A program made the translations under genes and the position numbers. This document shows, one piece after another, positions 51,806 through 62,600 of a stretch of DNA of 64,000 bases. Within the stretch, counting starts at the first letter, position 1. Every line of letters starts with the position of its first letter. Source of the stretch: Bin87 sp963666865 (GTDB taxonomy: Bacteria > Chloroflexota > Dehalococcoidia > Lucifugimonadales > UBA3495); the NCBI GenBank assembly GCA_963666865.1, contig OY763072.1, positions 2,232,001-2,296,000 on the forward strand, written 5' to 3'. The notes beneath the pieces were generated by a model. The model did no database searches. It saw nothing but the letters and a program-made list of their open reading frames with translations, and was not told the origin of the DNA.

Positions 51806-52849
51806 CTATGTCAACCTAGGCAGCACCTTCTTGTTGAACAATCGCAGGGACGCCGTCTGCATTTCGTCCGGCATCAGGTTCCCATAGTTGATTTCGTAGA
51901 TGAGCTGGTCCAACCCCAGGGTCTCTTCCAATTCGGACAATCGCTCGGTTACGGAATCCGGCGTGCCGTACACCACCTTGTCGCGCAGCCAGTCGTCGTA
52001 ATCCATACCCAGAATCCGGCGGCTTTGCTCGGCCCAGTCACCGAGGGTACCAGCGCGGCCGGCATAGGAACCGACGCGCTCGCCCAGGCGAACGATTGAG
52101 TTCATGGCCGATTCTTTGGGGTTGCGGTAGGCCAGATCAGCGTCCTCATTGACATAAATCGGCACCCGCAAGCCGACCTTGCCTTCGCCGGGATGGCCGG
52201 CGGCTTTCCAGGCCGCGCGGTATTCCGACATCGCTCCTTCCAACTCGGCCAGCGTGAACACGCGGGAGGGGTTAACGATCAGGGGATATCCCATCGCGCC
52301 GATGATCGGGAAGCTTTCGGCGGAGGTAACGCCCACCGTGACGGGCGGGTGGGGTTGCTGGTAAGGGCGGGGAGTCACCGTCAGCTCATCGCAGGAATAG
52401 TGCTCGCCGTGAAAGGAGAACGTCTCCTGGGTCCAGGCGGCCACGACCACTTCCAGGAATTCGTCAAAGCGGCTGCGGCTTTCCTCAAAGGTGACGTTGA
52501 AACCCTCATGGACGTTGGGGAAGGTGCCCCGGCCTACGCCCAACTCCACGCGCCCGTCGCTGATGTGGTCCAGCGTGGCCATTTCTTCGGCAACGCGGAT
52601 GGGATGGCCCAGGGGCAGGCAATAGACGGCGGTGCCGATGCGCATATGGCTGGTCTTGGCGGCGATGGCCGTGGCGATCATCACCGGGGACGCCAAAACA
52701 CGCTCCATGTTGAAGTGGTATTCGGCGAGCCAAACCGATGCGACACCCAGGTCCTCTGCTTCCTGAACCAGTCTGAAGGACTGCGTGAAGGCATCGTGAT
52801 GGTCCCCGTCCAGGGGCCGGGGAAACTCCAGAAACAGTCCGAACTCCAT
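51806..52849 (-). CDS. LLM-class flavin-dependent oxidoreductase (LLM-5)
   Basis: This 347-residue luciferase-like enzyme starts MEFGLFLEFPRPLDG after GGAGGACAGG. Core segments: VWLAEYHFNMERV, MRIGTAVYCLPLGHPIRVA, EEMATLDHISDGR and GVGRGTFPNVHEGF. The region DGDHHDAFTQSFRLVQEAED at the N-terminus is characteristic of the bacterial luciferase/alkanal type. It lies 46 bases downstream of an acyl-CoA ligase on the same strand, so the two may act on the same compound. Confidence 0.9.
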   Translation of the reverse strand: MEFGLFLEFPRPLDGDHHDAFTQSFRLVQEAEDLGVASVWLAEYHFNMERVLASPVMIATAIAAKTSHMRIGTAVYCLPLGHPIRVAEEMATLDHISDGRVELGVGRGTFPNVHEGFNVTFEESRSRFDEFLEVVVAAWTQETFSFHGEHYSCDELTVTPRPYQQPHPPVTVGVTSAESFPIIGAMGYPLIVNPSRVFTLAELEGAMSEYRAAWKAAGHPGEGKVGLRVPIYVNEDADLAYRNPKESAMNSIVRLGERVGSYAGRAGTLGDWAEQSRRILGMDYDDWLRDKVVYGTPDSVTERLSELEETLGLDQLIYEINYGNLMPDEMQTASLRLFNKKVLPRLT

Positions 52850-52894
52850 ACCTGTCCTCCTCATTCGGGCTGGGCTTAGGGTTGGCGCAGTTTA

Positions 52895-54517
52895 CTACAC
52901 CTGCGAACCCTGTATCCGCCGTTCCTGCCCCTGCCATTCCTTATCCCTGAGGATGTACTTCTGGATTTTGCCGGTGGCGGTTTTCGGCAGATCGCCAAAT
53001 TCGACGCTCTTGGGGGCTTTGAAGTGGGCGATGCGGTCACGGGTGAAGTCGATGATTTCGTCGGCGGTCAATTCTCCACCGGCGCGCGGCACCACGAAAG
53101 CCTTGGGCACCTCGCCCCAGCGCTGATCGGGCACGCCCACGACGCAGACCTCCAGCACGCCGGGATGCTCCATGATTACTTTCTCCACCTCCTGGCTGGA
53201 AATGTTCTCTCCACCGGAGATGATGATGTCCTTGGAACGGTCCTGCAGTTCGATGTAACCGTCGGGATGCCACACCGCCAAGTCGCCGGAGTGGAACCAA
53301 CCGCCGCGAAACGCCTCGGCGGTGGCCTCCGGGTCGTTGTAGTATCCTTTCATCACCGCGTCGCCCTGCATGACGACTTCGCCCATGGTTTCAGCGTCAC
53401 GAGGCACGTCGGCCATTTCCTCGTCCACCACCCGCAGGCCGGAGCCGTACACGATGAAAGGAACGCCCTGGCGCGCCTTGACGCGAGCCAGGTCCTCAGA
53501 ATTCATCGCGTCCCATTCCGGCTGTCCCGCCGCGACGGTGCAGGGGCCGTAGGTCTCGGTGAGGCCGTACACGTGGATGATCTGCGCCCCCATGCCCTCA
53601 ATGGTGCGGATCACCTGGGGAGCCGGCGGCGCGCCGGCCGTCATGATCGTTAACCCCGTCAGGTCTGCGGATGCGGCTTCGGGGGCCGCGTACAGGCCGG
53701 TCAGCACGGTGGGGGCGGCGCACAGATGCGTTACCGATTCTTCCCGGATGAGGCGATACACTTCGGCAGGGTCCACCCGTCGCAGGCACACGTGCGCGCC
53801 ACCCACTGCCGTCACCGCCCAGGGGAAACACCAGCCGTTGGCGTGGAACATGGGCAGCGTCCACAGGTACACGCTGCGCCAGTTCATGCCCATTTCCATG
53901 GCTTCGCCCAGGGCGTTGATGTAGGCCCCGCGCGGGGTGTATTCGACCCCTTTGGGCATCCCGGTGGTGCCGGAGGTGTAGTTGATGGTCAGCGTATCGT
54001 TCTCGGTGGCCGGCCCCGGCAATGCAGCCAGCGGTTCAACACCCGCCAGCCATTGCTCATATTCCGGGCCGGGAATGTCGGTAGCCAGCGGAGCGGTATC
54101 GCGCACCTGCACGTAGGTTTCCACGCCGGGGCAGTCGTCCCGCAGTTGCCGCACGGTGTCCGCCAGCTCAGAGTCGAAAACCAGCACCTTGGAGCCGGAA
54201 TGGTTCAGAATGTAGGCGATCTCCCGGGGCGAAAGGCGAATGTTCAGTGCCACCAGAACCGCGCCGATGCCCATGGGCCCGAAGTTGGCCTCCAGCATGG
54301 ACGGCAGGTTGGGCAGCAGGAAGGCCACCCGGTCGCCTGGCCCCATACCAACGCTGCGCAGGGCAGCGGCCTGCCGCCGCACCCGCTCGTAAAACTGTCC
54401 GTAGGTAGTCACGGCGCCGTTGTAAATGCAGGCCGCCCGGTGTGGATACACGGCCGCGCTGCGTTCCAGAAACAGCAGAGGACTCAGATTTTGCAGTGAT
54501 GCGGTTGCAGTGGTCAT
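52895..54517 (-). CDS. Acyl-CoA synthetase (AMP-forming)
   Basis: This 540-residue ANL-superfamily ligase has the P-loop YTSGTTGMPKGV, TAGAPPAPQVI and the HVYGLTETYGP motif, followed by GGWFHSGDLAVW, DRSKDIIISGGENIS and the C-terminal catalytic lysine in PKTATGKIQKYIL. The pattern fits a medium/long-chain fatty acid or aromatic acid CoA ligase. The start at 54517 (MTTATASLQNLS) is favoured over 54589. It activates acids to CoA esters for beta-oxidation. Confidence 0.92.
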   Translation of the reverse strand: MTTATASLQNLSPLLFLERSAAVYPHRAACIYNGAVTTYGQFYERVRRQAAALRSVGMGPGDRVAFLLPNLPSMLEANFGPMGIGAVLVALNIRLSPREIAYILNHSGSKVLVFDSELADTVRQLRDDCPGVETYVQVRDTAPLATDIPGPEYEQWLAGVEPLAALPGPATENDTLTINYTSGTTGMPKGVEYTPRGAYINALGEAMEMGMNWRSVYLWTLPMFHANGWCFPWAVTAVGGAHVCLRRVDPAEVYRLIREESVTHLCAAPTVLTGLYAAPEAASADLTGLTIMTAGAPPAPQVIRTIEGMGAQIIHVYGLTETYGPCTVAAGQPEWDAMNSEDLARVKARQGVPFIVYGSGLRVVDEEMADVPRDAETMGEVVMQGDAVMKGYYNDPEATAEAFRGGWFHSGDLAVWHPDGYIELQDRSKDIIISGGENISSQEVEKVIMEHPGVLEVCVVGVPDQRWGEVPKAFVVPRAGGELTADEIIDFTRDRIAHFKAPKSVEFGDLPKTATGKIQKYILRDKEWQGQERRIQGSQV

Positions 54518-54686
54518 GGCGCGACTCCGATGGACATACGGCGGTTTCCATTGGTTTTTATCATAGGCGTCTAAACGTGTGAGCGCCATGCTATTCTGAA
54601 TGGCGTCGGTTCAATTGTCCAGACGGTGCACGGACGATCCACTAGCCCGCCATCGGGTACTCTGCGCAGGATTAGCGAGGACGAAT

Positions 54687-55289
54687 ATGACTGCAACGCC
54701 ATTGACAACCATTCCCGCCCGCCGGGGCAAAGCGGCTTTCCTATCCGGGGGCCAAATCGTCAAGGTAATCAATACCCACGGGCAACAAGTGGTTGACACT
54801 TGGGCGTTCAACCGCGCCGACCTGACGGAGTTCATGTCCATGGAGCATTCGCGGACCGCCCTCGGCCGGATCATGCCTCTGGCGGGCCAGGCCATGGCGA
54901 CCAACCGCCGACGCCCCATCCTGACGATGGTCGAGGATACCTCCGGTGGTATCCATGATACGTTGCTGGCGGCGTGCGACCGTTACCGTTACGAACTGCT
55001 GGGTTGCGAGGAATACCACGACAACTGCACCGATAACCTGGCGGCCGCGATGGCGGAACTGAACTTGATTCCTCCGGAGACGCCCAGCCCGTGGAACCTG
55101 TTTATGAACATCCCGGTGGAGAGTGACGGAACAGTCAGTTTCCAGCCTCCGGTTTCCAGTCCGGGCGACTACGTGATGCTCCGGGCGGAGATGGATTGCA
55201 TCGTCGCTTTTTCGGCGTGTCCGCAGGATCTGGTACCCATCAATGGGGTGGATTGCGCTCCCACGGAAGCCCATTTCCAGGTCATCTGA
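54687..55289 (+). CDS. DUF1989 (urea carboxylase-associated) protein
   Basis: The 200-residue protein starts MTATPLTTIPARRGK after AGCGAGGA. It has the DUF1989 pattern: GQQVVDTWAFNRADLTEFMS, HSRTALGRIMP, EDTSGGIHDTLLAACD and CHDN-like EEYHDNCTDNL, and ends SCPQDLVPINGVDCAPTEAH-type segments. Family members accompany urea/guanidine carboxylase and ethanolamine or glycine transport loci. Cysteines may bind metal. No such partner is near. Confidence 0.82.
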   Translation: MTATPLTTIPARRGKAAFLSGGQIVKVINTHGQQVVDTWAFNRADLTEFMSMEHSRTALGRIMPLAGQAMATNRRRPILTMVEDTSGGIHDTLLAACDRYRYELLGCEEYHDNCTDNLAAAMAELNLIPPETPSPWNLFMNIPVESDGTVSFQPPVSSPGDYVMLRAEMDCIVAFSACPQDLVPINGVDCAPTEAHFQVI

Positions 55290-55295
55290 ACCGTC

Positions 55296-55673
55296 CTAAT
55301 CGTCAGCAACGAACCAGGGCTGTGCGGCGGCCTCGTCGGGCCACAGGAACTCGAACCCATTGCGCAGCGCATTCTGCCGGTCCAGGTCTTCCCGGTCGCC
55401 AATGTGGTAATAGGCTTCGACCTTTACCTCTTCCTCTTCCTTGTAGAAACGACGAGATTTGACGTCGGACAGCAAGTGCTTAGCGACTGCAAAGTCCACG
55501 CTGATGTCGTGCTCTTCCCACATGGATCGCTGGCTGCTGGGCGGTCGATCGGAACAACTTCCGATGAGGAAACCCTTGTGCTGGACGATCTTAACCATCT
55601 CCATGGTCAGTGGTCCCGGTGGGTCTCCCACTTCCAGCGTGCCGTCGATGTCAAAGCTGATGAGAATAGCCAT
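55296..55673 (-). CDS. Small HAD-superfamily protein
   Basis: The 125-residue protein starts MAILISFDIDGTLEVGD. DIDGT is HAD motif I with the nucleophile Asp, GSCSDRPPSS fits motif II and GDREDLDRQNA fits motif IV. Cap domains are absent, so it is a minimal phosphatase-like core. The start follows AAGAGGAGG. A longer frame to 55796 is unlikely. Substrate unknown. Confidence 0.8.
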   Translation of the reverse strand: MAILISFDIDGTLEVGDPPGPLTMEMVKIVQHKGFLIGSCSDRPPSSQRSMWEEHDISVDFAVAKHLLSDVKSRRFYKEEEEVKVEAYYHIGDREDLDRQNALRNGFEFLWPDEAAAQPWFVADD

Positions 55674-55716
55674 GTGCCTCCTCTTGTGATCTCCACGATG
55701 CCCGAACCCGAAAATT

Positions 55717-55738
55717 GGGCGACCCCGTAAGGTCGCCC
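55717..55738. terminator. Hairpin GGGCGACC/GGTCGCCC
   Basis: An eight-base inverted repeat with a six-base loop lies between the HAD start and the thiolase stop on the minus strand, 37 bases downstream of the thiolase gene. It could end or stabilise that transcript. There is no T-run on the minus strand. Confidence 0.35.
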
Positions 55739-55774
55739 CGAGCGACGATGTTACCCAAAGCCGGAAGGTGCGAT

Positions 55775-57106
55775 CTAATCCGGCGTGGCGCTCCAAACCG
55801 TGAAATTGCCACCCAAGGGCATGGGCCCTCCGGACACGGCTATCTCCGGCTTGACTCCGGTCAACGACCGTGCGCCGGCCCGTCCCTGAATTTGCTGAAT
55901 GCAGTCAGTGTGCATCCAGAACCGGCTGCGGCCGCTGCCGATGTTGCCGCCGCTGGCCAGAATGGGGTTCGGCCCCTCGATGCTGATATCGGTCTGGTAA
56001 AAGTCCAGGGCGTCGCCGGGCTGCATCCCGCGATAGCGCAGACCCTCGATGTGGAACTGGTGGAACTGGGCGAACCCGTCGTACATGTTCTCGAACGAGA
56101 GATCGTCGGCGGTGATGCCGGCGCCTTCGTAAATCTTCCGCCCGGTGGTGGCAGTTTCCGCCTCCACTTCTTCCAGCGTCGGGGTGATGCTGCGCGCCAC
56201 GCCACGGCTGGAGGCGTGGTTCAGGATGTACACCGGCTTCTGCGCCATATCCTGGGCCCGCTCGGCGGTGGTGAAGAGGTAGGCGGCGGCCACCATGATG
56301 GGGATGTCGTTGTCGAACAGGTTGGCCGGCTTGGCAATCCACCGGGACGAGAGGTAATCCTCCGGGGTCAGCTGCTCCGGACGGTGCTGCGCCCAGTAGC
56401 CTTCGGGGAATAGCAGACCGTTGCGCCGGGAGTTCTGCATGAAGGGGGCCATCATGTCGTGGTTCTTGCCGTACTTGGTGCAGTATTGCGCGAACTGCAG
56501 GGCGGTACCGTAACAGCCGGGAGCGCCCCACAGGGTGCGGCCCGGGCTGATGGCAAAAGTGCCGGGCACTTCGTCCGCGGCGCTGATGCCCCCGTGGTTA
56601 TAGCGACCTTCCAGGTTGTGCCAACCCTTCAGCACCAGGCAGGTGTTGCACAGGCCGCTGCCCACAGCCTGGGCGGCGATGACGATGGCGGCAGACATAC
56701 AGCCGGGCGCGTACATGGTGAAGTTGACGTTGGTCAGTTCCGGCATATTCTTCAGAATCCACTCGGAACTGAGCTGGCCCACGCCATCCAGCAGGTCGTC
56801 CGTGGGATTGAAGGCGTTGACCACGTCCATGGGCACCGGCTGGTCCGCCGGCCAATGGGCGCCCGTGGTGGTCACCGGCACCAGAACCAGGCCGTCAACC
56901 TGGTCCGGCGCGACTCCGGCGTCAGCGACAGCCTTGCGCAGCGCCAGGATGCTCAACGCGCCGACGGAGGTTTCGGCCCGGCCATCCCAACGGCGGGCGG
57001 TGGGAGAGTGTCCGATACCCACGGCGGCTACCTTGCCCCGGTGTTCCCAAATTCCCAAGCCTTCGGTGGAACGATACATCGATTCGGGAGCCATCTGGGT
57101 AGTCAT
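55775..57106 (-). CDS. Thiolase-like (SCP2-type) enzyme
   Basis: This 443-residue thiolase-fold protein has GIGHSPTARRWDG and LRKAVADAGVAPDQVDGLVLV in the first half, and NVNFTMYAPGCMSAAIVIA with the nucleophilic-Cys position. The second half carries LSFENMYDGFAQFHQFHIEG and ASGGNIGSGRSRFWMHTDC. The GHP motif of typical thiolases is not clear; SCP2-type relatives differ. It lies 84 bases downstream of the OB-fold gene, a common arrangement for steroid or branched-chain thiolases. Confidence 0.85.
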   Translation of the reverse strand: MTTQMAPESMYRSTEGLGIWEHRGKVAAVGIGHSPTARRWDGRAETSVGALSILALRKAVADAGVAPDQVDGLVLVPVTTTGAHWPADQPVPMDVVNAFNPTDDLLDGVGQLSSEWILKNMPELTNVNFTMYAPGCMSAAIVIAAQAVGSGLCNTCLVLKGWHNLEGRYNHGGISAADEVPGTFAISPGRTLWGAPGCYGTALQFAQYCTKYGKNHDMMAPFMQNSRRNGLLFPEGYWAQHRPEQLTPEDYLSSRWIAKPANLFDNDIPIMVAAAYLFTTAERAQDMAQKPVYILNHASSRGVARSITPTLEEVEAETATTGRKIYEGAGITADDLSFENMYDGFAQFHQFHIEGLRYRGMQPGDALDFYQTDISIEGPNPILASGGNIGSGRSRFWMHTDCIQQIQGRAGARSLTGVKPEIAVSGGPMPLGGNFTVWSATPD

Positions 57107-57190
57107 AACTTACTCCTTGAGAATGCCGGGCAAATCCCGACGCAAACGTCGGACGCTTTTTGTTGGTTGGTGGAACGGGTACGGGTGGCG

Positions 57191-57598
57191 CTAGGGCACG
57201 ATTTCCCATTCCGGGACTTTTTGGCCGTTGGCCGTGGCTTCAAATATCACCCGCACGCTGGCGCCCACCGGAACTTCATCCGGCGCGGTTCCCGGCAGAT
57301 GTGAATACATCAATAGGCCGGGGTCTTCCTCCAGCATGATGACGGCCAGGTTGAAGGGGAGGTCTTCTTTCAGGGACGCCACCGGGCAGTCGTACACCAC
57401 GCAGTAGTTGTAGATGGTGCCCCGTCCGCTCACTTCCCTCCATTCCAAGTCGTCGGGCGAACAGCCCAATTCGGAGGCGGGCCGGGGCGGAAAGTACAAA
57501 CGCTCAGATCCCTTGCAAGCTTGGACTACAAGTCGTCCTTCGTTAGCGGCTTCGAAGAATGGCCTCGTCAGATCGTCAGGCACCACTCCCTGTTTCAC
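57191..57598 (-). CDS. DUF35 OB-fold protein (thiolase partner)
   Basis: The 135-residue protein starts with GTG after AAAGGAGCG. It has the DUF35 layout: an N-terminal rubredoxin-like part and a C-terminal OB fold (GRGTIYNYCVVYDCPVA.., PFNLAVIMLEEDPGLLMY). Only two of the four usual zinc cysteines remain (QACKGS and ELGCSP), so zinc may be absent. Such proteins form complexes with thiolase-like enzymes and here sit directly upstream of one. Confidence 0.85.
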   Translation of the reverse strand: MKQGVVPDDLTRPFFEAANEGRLVVQACKGSERLYFPPRPASELGCSPDDLEWREVSGRGTIYNYCVVYDCPVASLKEDLPFNLAVIMLEEDPGLLMYSHLPGTAPDEVPVGASVRVIFEATANGQKVPEWEIVP

Positions 57599-57774
57599 AA
57601 TTTCGCTCCTTTAGCATGACGAGTCCCTGCCGAATTTGTCCAGGGGCACATCACGAAACATAGAGATTTTGTGGGGCCAAGAATATGCGGGATTCCCGTT
57701 TGGTGTCAAGTTGAGTACCTTGGGATAACCAGCGGGACCGGGGGACGACTTTACCGTACTGATTCCGAAATTTT

Positions 57775-59619
57775 TCAGGGATTAACGGTTGTTGTTACCA
57801 ACCCTGGATTGGGCGGGATAACTACGTCGAGCGGCACCGAGACGCTGAAAATCACCGGAAAACTGATCACGCCCCGCTCCGTGCGGGCGCCGCCGCTTTT
57901 GTCTTCCACCTTGGCCGGCAGTTCAACTCCCGGCAGCGAACCCAGTGTAACGGAGGCCATGGTTCCGATTTCGATTCGGTCGATGTGGTTGGTCTCCACC
58001 ATCCCGACCACGCTGATGTCGGTAGGGTCAACCAGCTGGATCGCTCGGGCATCGACGGTAATTACGTCGCCGGGTTCGATGGTAATTAACCTGACCAAAC
58101 CATCAAAAGGGGCTCGCAATTCTGAGCGGGCCAGGTCGTCCAGGATTTCTTCATAATCCACCTGTGCGGCGCCCAGGTTGGCCTGATTCAACGCCACCAG
58201 CGCAGCATCGGGACCTTTGGCCAACTCGTCGCGGGTTTCCCGAGCCGCCGTGACACTGCGCGTCAAGTCGTCAAGAACGGTCTCGTCGATGCCGTCTTCA
58301 AGTTTGGACAATGTCGATTCCGCAGCTTCCAGCGCCAGCCGAGCGCTGTCTGTAGCCGCCTGGAGCCGGGCCAATTCCAACTGGTCCACGCCGTCCTCCG
58401 CCTCCTTCAGGTCGCGTTCGGCGCTGTGAAGCGCTTCTTGGGCGACTAGAACGTTGGCTTCCAAGCGGCTCAGTTCGTCCTGGTCAGGGCCGGCAAGTTC
58501 GTCCTTTAGCCGGCGGTTCAATCGCTCCAGCTCGGACTCCAGTCTCACAATCTCCGACTCGACTGCCGTGCGGTCAAACTCTTTGGGACCGGCCGTTAAT
58601 TCCGCGACTTCACGTTCCCAAAAAGCGACGTTCCGTCGAGCCGCTTCCACTGCGGACTGCAGAGCGTTGAATTGCACGACATCGAAATTGCGCCCGTCTT
58701 GCAGGCTGAGAAATTGCCCATCAATTATTTTGACGTGAAATGCGGTGAAGGCATCTTCAGCCGTCTCCAGTTTGTCCTCGGCTTCAGCCAGGTCCTTCCG
58801 GGCGTTGGCCAGTTGATTAGCGTGCGCAACGTCAAGATCCTCCAGTTTGGTTCGGGCCGCATCCAACTGCTTTTCGGCATCGGCGATCTCGGATTTGAGA
58901 CGGGCCACCGCTTCATTATGCAAAGGCAAGAAGTCGGTTACAGACTCTTTGGCCGCTTCCAGATCGGTTCGGGCTTTCGCACTGGCCGCCAAGGCCGCGG
59001 TGAAGGTCTCGCTATGACTTTCAGCAAAATCCTTTACCGCTTCCTCGGCGGCATCAAGGTTGTATTCCGCATCCGCCACCGCCTTGCGAGCCGCGCCATA
59101 TTCCACGTCATAGTTCAGCTGGAAATCCTCCAGCGCGTCCTCTGCTTTCTCCAGCGCAACTTCGGCTTTGGCCAGATTGCTTTCCGCTCTGGCGCGCACC
59201 AGAGGATCAGACGATTCCAAACCCAGTGCGGCGTCCAGTTCGTCTTGCGCTTTGTCCACTTTGAACTTCCCCTGGGCTTCCGCGTAGCGCAGGTCATTCA
59301 AGGTTTCAGTGTCGATGGTGGCCAGAACATCCCCCTCCGATACCAGGTCCCCGACCGCTACGCTGACGACGCCTACCTCACCGGGCAACTCGAAGGCAAG
59401 ATCAGCCCGTGTCGAAAAAACCAACTCGCTGCGAACCTGAAAATCCGCGCTCGCTGTCGCGCCCCCCAGAGTCCCCCCTCCTCGATCCGGCGGCGCCTCG
59501 GACGCCCCGGACGTATTGCCGCATCCCGTGGACAGCATCGCGCACGCGGCGAAAAATGATAACGCCACAACGCTCCATTTGGACCGAGCGGATCGCAGGG
59601 TTGGAAACAACAACTTCAC
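57775..59619 (-). CDS. Membrane-fusion adaptor of RND pump, very long coiled coil
   Basis: The 614-residue protein starts with GTG after GGGAGAGGGAA and has a lipobox (LSTGCG). Barrel-sandwich halves flank a very long coiled-coil hairpin (about residues 110-500), which is much longer than in typical 370-residue adaptors. The lipoyl/beta-barrel parts are ELPGEVGVVSVAVGDLVSEG and APFDGLVRLITIEPGDVITV. It is 31 bases downstream of the RND gene. The C-terminal tail is short (IPPNPGLVTTTVNP), so the membrane-proximal domain may be reduced. It links the pump to the envelope. Confidence 0.87.
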   Translation of the reverse strand: MKLLFPTLRSARSKWSVVALSFFAACAMLSTGCGNTSGASEAPPDRGGGTLGGATASADFQVRSELVFSTRADLAFELPGEVGVVSVAVGDLVSEGDVLATIDTETLNDLRYAEAQGKFKVDKAQDELDAALGLESSDPLVRARAESNLAKAEVALEKAEDALEDFQLNYDVEYGAARKAVADAEYNLDAAEEAVKDFAESHSETFTAALAASAKARTDLEAAKESVTDFLPLHNEAVARLKSEIADAEKQLDAARTKLEDLDVAHANQLANARKDLAEAEDKLETAEDAFTAFHVKIIDGQFLSLQDGRNFDVVQFNALQSAVEAARRNVAFWEREVAELTAGPKEFDRTAVESEIVRLESELERLNRRLKDELAGPDQDELSRLEANVLVAQEALHSAERDLKEAEDGVDQLELARLQAATDSARLALEAAESTLSKLEDGIDETVLDDLTRSVTAARETRDELAKGPDAALVALNQANLGAAQVDYEEILDDLARSELRAPFDGLVRLITIEPGDVITVDARAIQLVDPTDISVVGMVETNHIDRIEIGTMASVTLGSLPGVELPAKVEDKSGGARTERGVISFPVIFSVSVPLDVVIPPNPGLVTTTVNP

Positions 59620-59650
59620 GGGATTCCCTCTCCCTTTTCATGCGTTGTGG

Positions 59651-62600
59651 TCAGGTCTGGGGAACGTCCACTCCGGGAGAAGGACGTCGAGTTATCCAAC
59701 GAGAGACGCTCGCCGCCATGTTCGGTATGGACTCGTGCAACATAATGTAGGTCACCGGCACCGCGACCAGGGTCAGGAAGGTGGAACTGATCAACCCTCC
59801 GATAACAACCGTGGCCAACTCCGCGCCAACCAGTCCGCTGGTGTCACTGAAAGCCAGGGGAAACAGCGCGAGGATGGTGGTAAAAGCCGTCATCAATATC
59901 GGTCGCAGGCGGGTACGGCCGGCAAGGATCATCGCCTCCAACGCATTCAATCCCTGGGATCGCAGCTGGCCCACAAAGGTTATCAGCACAATGGCGTTGG
60001 TGACCACGATGCCGATCAGGAACAGGAACCCCATGAGCGACGGCAGGCTCAGCGCCCGCCCGGTGAGGGTCAGGGCAATCAGCGCGCCCACCACCGCAAG
60101 GGGCATGCTGAGCACGACGATGAAAGGATCGCGCAAGGAGCCGAGCGTCGCCACCATGACCAGGTACACCAACGCCAGGCCAATCATCATGGCGAGATAT
60201 ACGTTATTGAACTGTTCCTGGATGTCACTGGCGAACCCGCCCCGGCGAATTTGCACGCCGGGCGGCAGTTCCGTTTCATTGATAATACGGTCGATGCGAG
60301 AGCTGATGGCCTGGGGATCTTTCCCCACGAACTCGCCGGTTATGGTTACTGAGCGGTCCCCGTCATAATGGGTAATCAGTGACGGTCCCAACGTCGTTTT
60401 GACTTCGCTCAACGCCCCCAGCGGGGCAACGCCGAGGGGACCGGCAATGGAGAGGTTTTGGAGTTCCCCAATATCATCGACGCGGTCTTCCCGACCCCGA
60501 ACCACCAAGTCGTAAGTGTCACCCATCAGGTTGATGTTGGCAGCGTCGGACCCGTACACCCAGGTGCGCACCTGACCGGCGACCGCCATCGCGGTAAGCC
60601 CATAGCGCCGGGCTTCCGCCGCGTCAACCTCAAAGGTCAATTCTTCTTTGCTGTCGCTGACGTTGGTCTTCAGGTTGACTACTCCCGCTACGGGTTCGAT
60701 GCGTTCTACCAGGCGACTCGACGCAGCCTGAACGCGGCTGAAATTGCTGCCGGTAACGGCAATCTCTATGCCGGCCTGGGGAGGGCCGGCTGAGTCAACG
60801 AAAAGTTGTACTTCAACATCTTCTTTCTGCGGCAACTCGGCCCGCAATTGATCCGGGAAATCCGGCGGCGCAGTATCGGAAATCGCAATAAAAAACCCGG
60901 CTACGTCAAACCCGCTCTCGCCCAAACCGGGGCCAAAATCCTGGCTGGTTGACCCCAACGTCGCCTGGTACGACGTGATGTGTCCGGCGTCAACATAAGC
61001 ATCCAGGAGGTTTTCTATTTCACGAACTTCGCGGTGCATCGCGGCGGCGCCCGTGTTTTCGGCCATGGTCACGTCGATGCGCATGGACTCCGCTTCCCCG
61101 GACGAAAATAGCGTGATGGGCAGGACAAAAACAAGGGGTATCGTGGCCGCCACCGCCAGGATGCAGCCCAGTATCGTGACCAAGGGATGCCGCAGCGCCC
61201 AGTTCAAGATGGGCGTGTAGATGCGCTGCAGCCAGGTTTCTTCCGCGACAGTGTCCTCCTCGTCGGCCATGTCTCCCCGCCGTAGCAGCAGTGACGCCAG
61301 CACCGGAACGGCGGTCAGCGCGATGAAGGTGGAAGCCAGCAGGGAAACGCACACGGTTTGAGCGAAGGGAAGGAAGAACTCGCCAACGACGCCCGGAATG
61401 AAAGCCAATGGCAGAAACACCGCAACCGTGGTGAGAGTGGATGCCAGGATGGCCGGACCCACCTCGCGGGTACCGCGGATGGCCGCGGTGAGACTGGGAT
61501 CGTCTCCCATCGGGACAAAGCGGTAAGCGGTGAACTCCGGGCCGCCCGTAGCGAAACGCCGCCCGCCGGCCTGGACGTGGCGGTAGATGTTTTCCAACAC
61601 GACGATGCTGTCGTCCACGATGCGGCCAACGGCTATGGCCAAACCCGCCAGACTCATAAAATTGAGGGTCCAATCAAACGCCCCCATGACCAGCATCGTT
61701 ATCATCACGCTCATTGGGATCGAAATGGCGATGATGGCGGTAGGCCGGAAGGTGTGGAGAATGCCCCGAATGGCCGAGGGCCGCAGTTGCAGCAGGAAAA
61801 GAAAGATGGCAAATACCGCAATGGCGAATCCCAAACCGCCCTGGCCCACAACGTTGGTCAGCTGCTCTTCCAACTCCGGACCGTCGTTATAGAGAACGTC
61901 CACGCGCACGTCCGGCGGAAGTTCAAGGTCGTTGATGACACCCAGCAATTCCCGGGTCACCTCTATGGTGTTTCCCTCGGGCAGCTGCAATACCTGGAGG
62001 GAAATGCTGGGCTGACCGTTGGTGCGCGAAATCGTGTCCGATCCGGGAGTATCAATGGCGACCGTCGCCACATCCGACACCAATACCGCCGAGCCACCGC
62101 CATTAGGGTTTTGACGGCCTCCCGCTTCCGACGCGCCGCGGCGGTAGTCAACGGGAAGGTCTGTAATGGAGTCGAGGTCGCCGTATCCGCGATAGGTGCG
62201 CAGTCCGATGGCGCGTTCTCCCTGGTCCAGCGTGCCGGCGCTAACGTCAACGGAATTGCCGGAAACCGCAACGAAAACGTCCTGAATGGTCAGGCCGTAC
62301 TCGTCCGCTCGCGCGGGATCTACGATGACGGATACCCTTTCCTCCACTCCGCCTTCCACCGTAACATCGTACACGCCATCTACCGCCTCCAGCCGGGGCA
62401 GTATCTCATCGTCAACGATGCGCTGCAGGGCCGGAATGTCCCGGTCGCCGCTGACGCTCAGCCACATGATGGGGAAAATATCGGAGGTCAACCGTAGGAC
62501 GTACGGGTCACCGGCTTCGTCCGGCAGTTCCAAACCGCTGACCTGACTGCGGATCTCCTCCTCAGCCGCTTCTACGTCAGTCCCGGGCGCAAAGTTGGCA

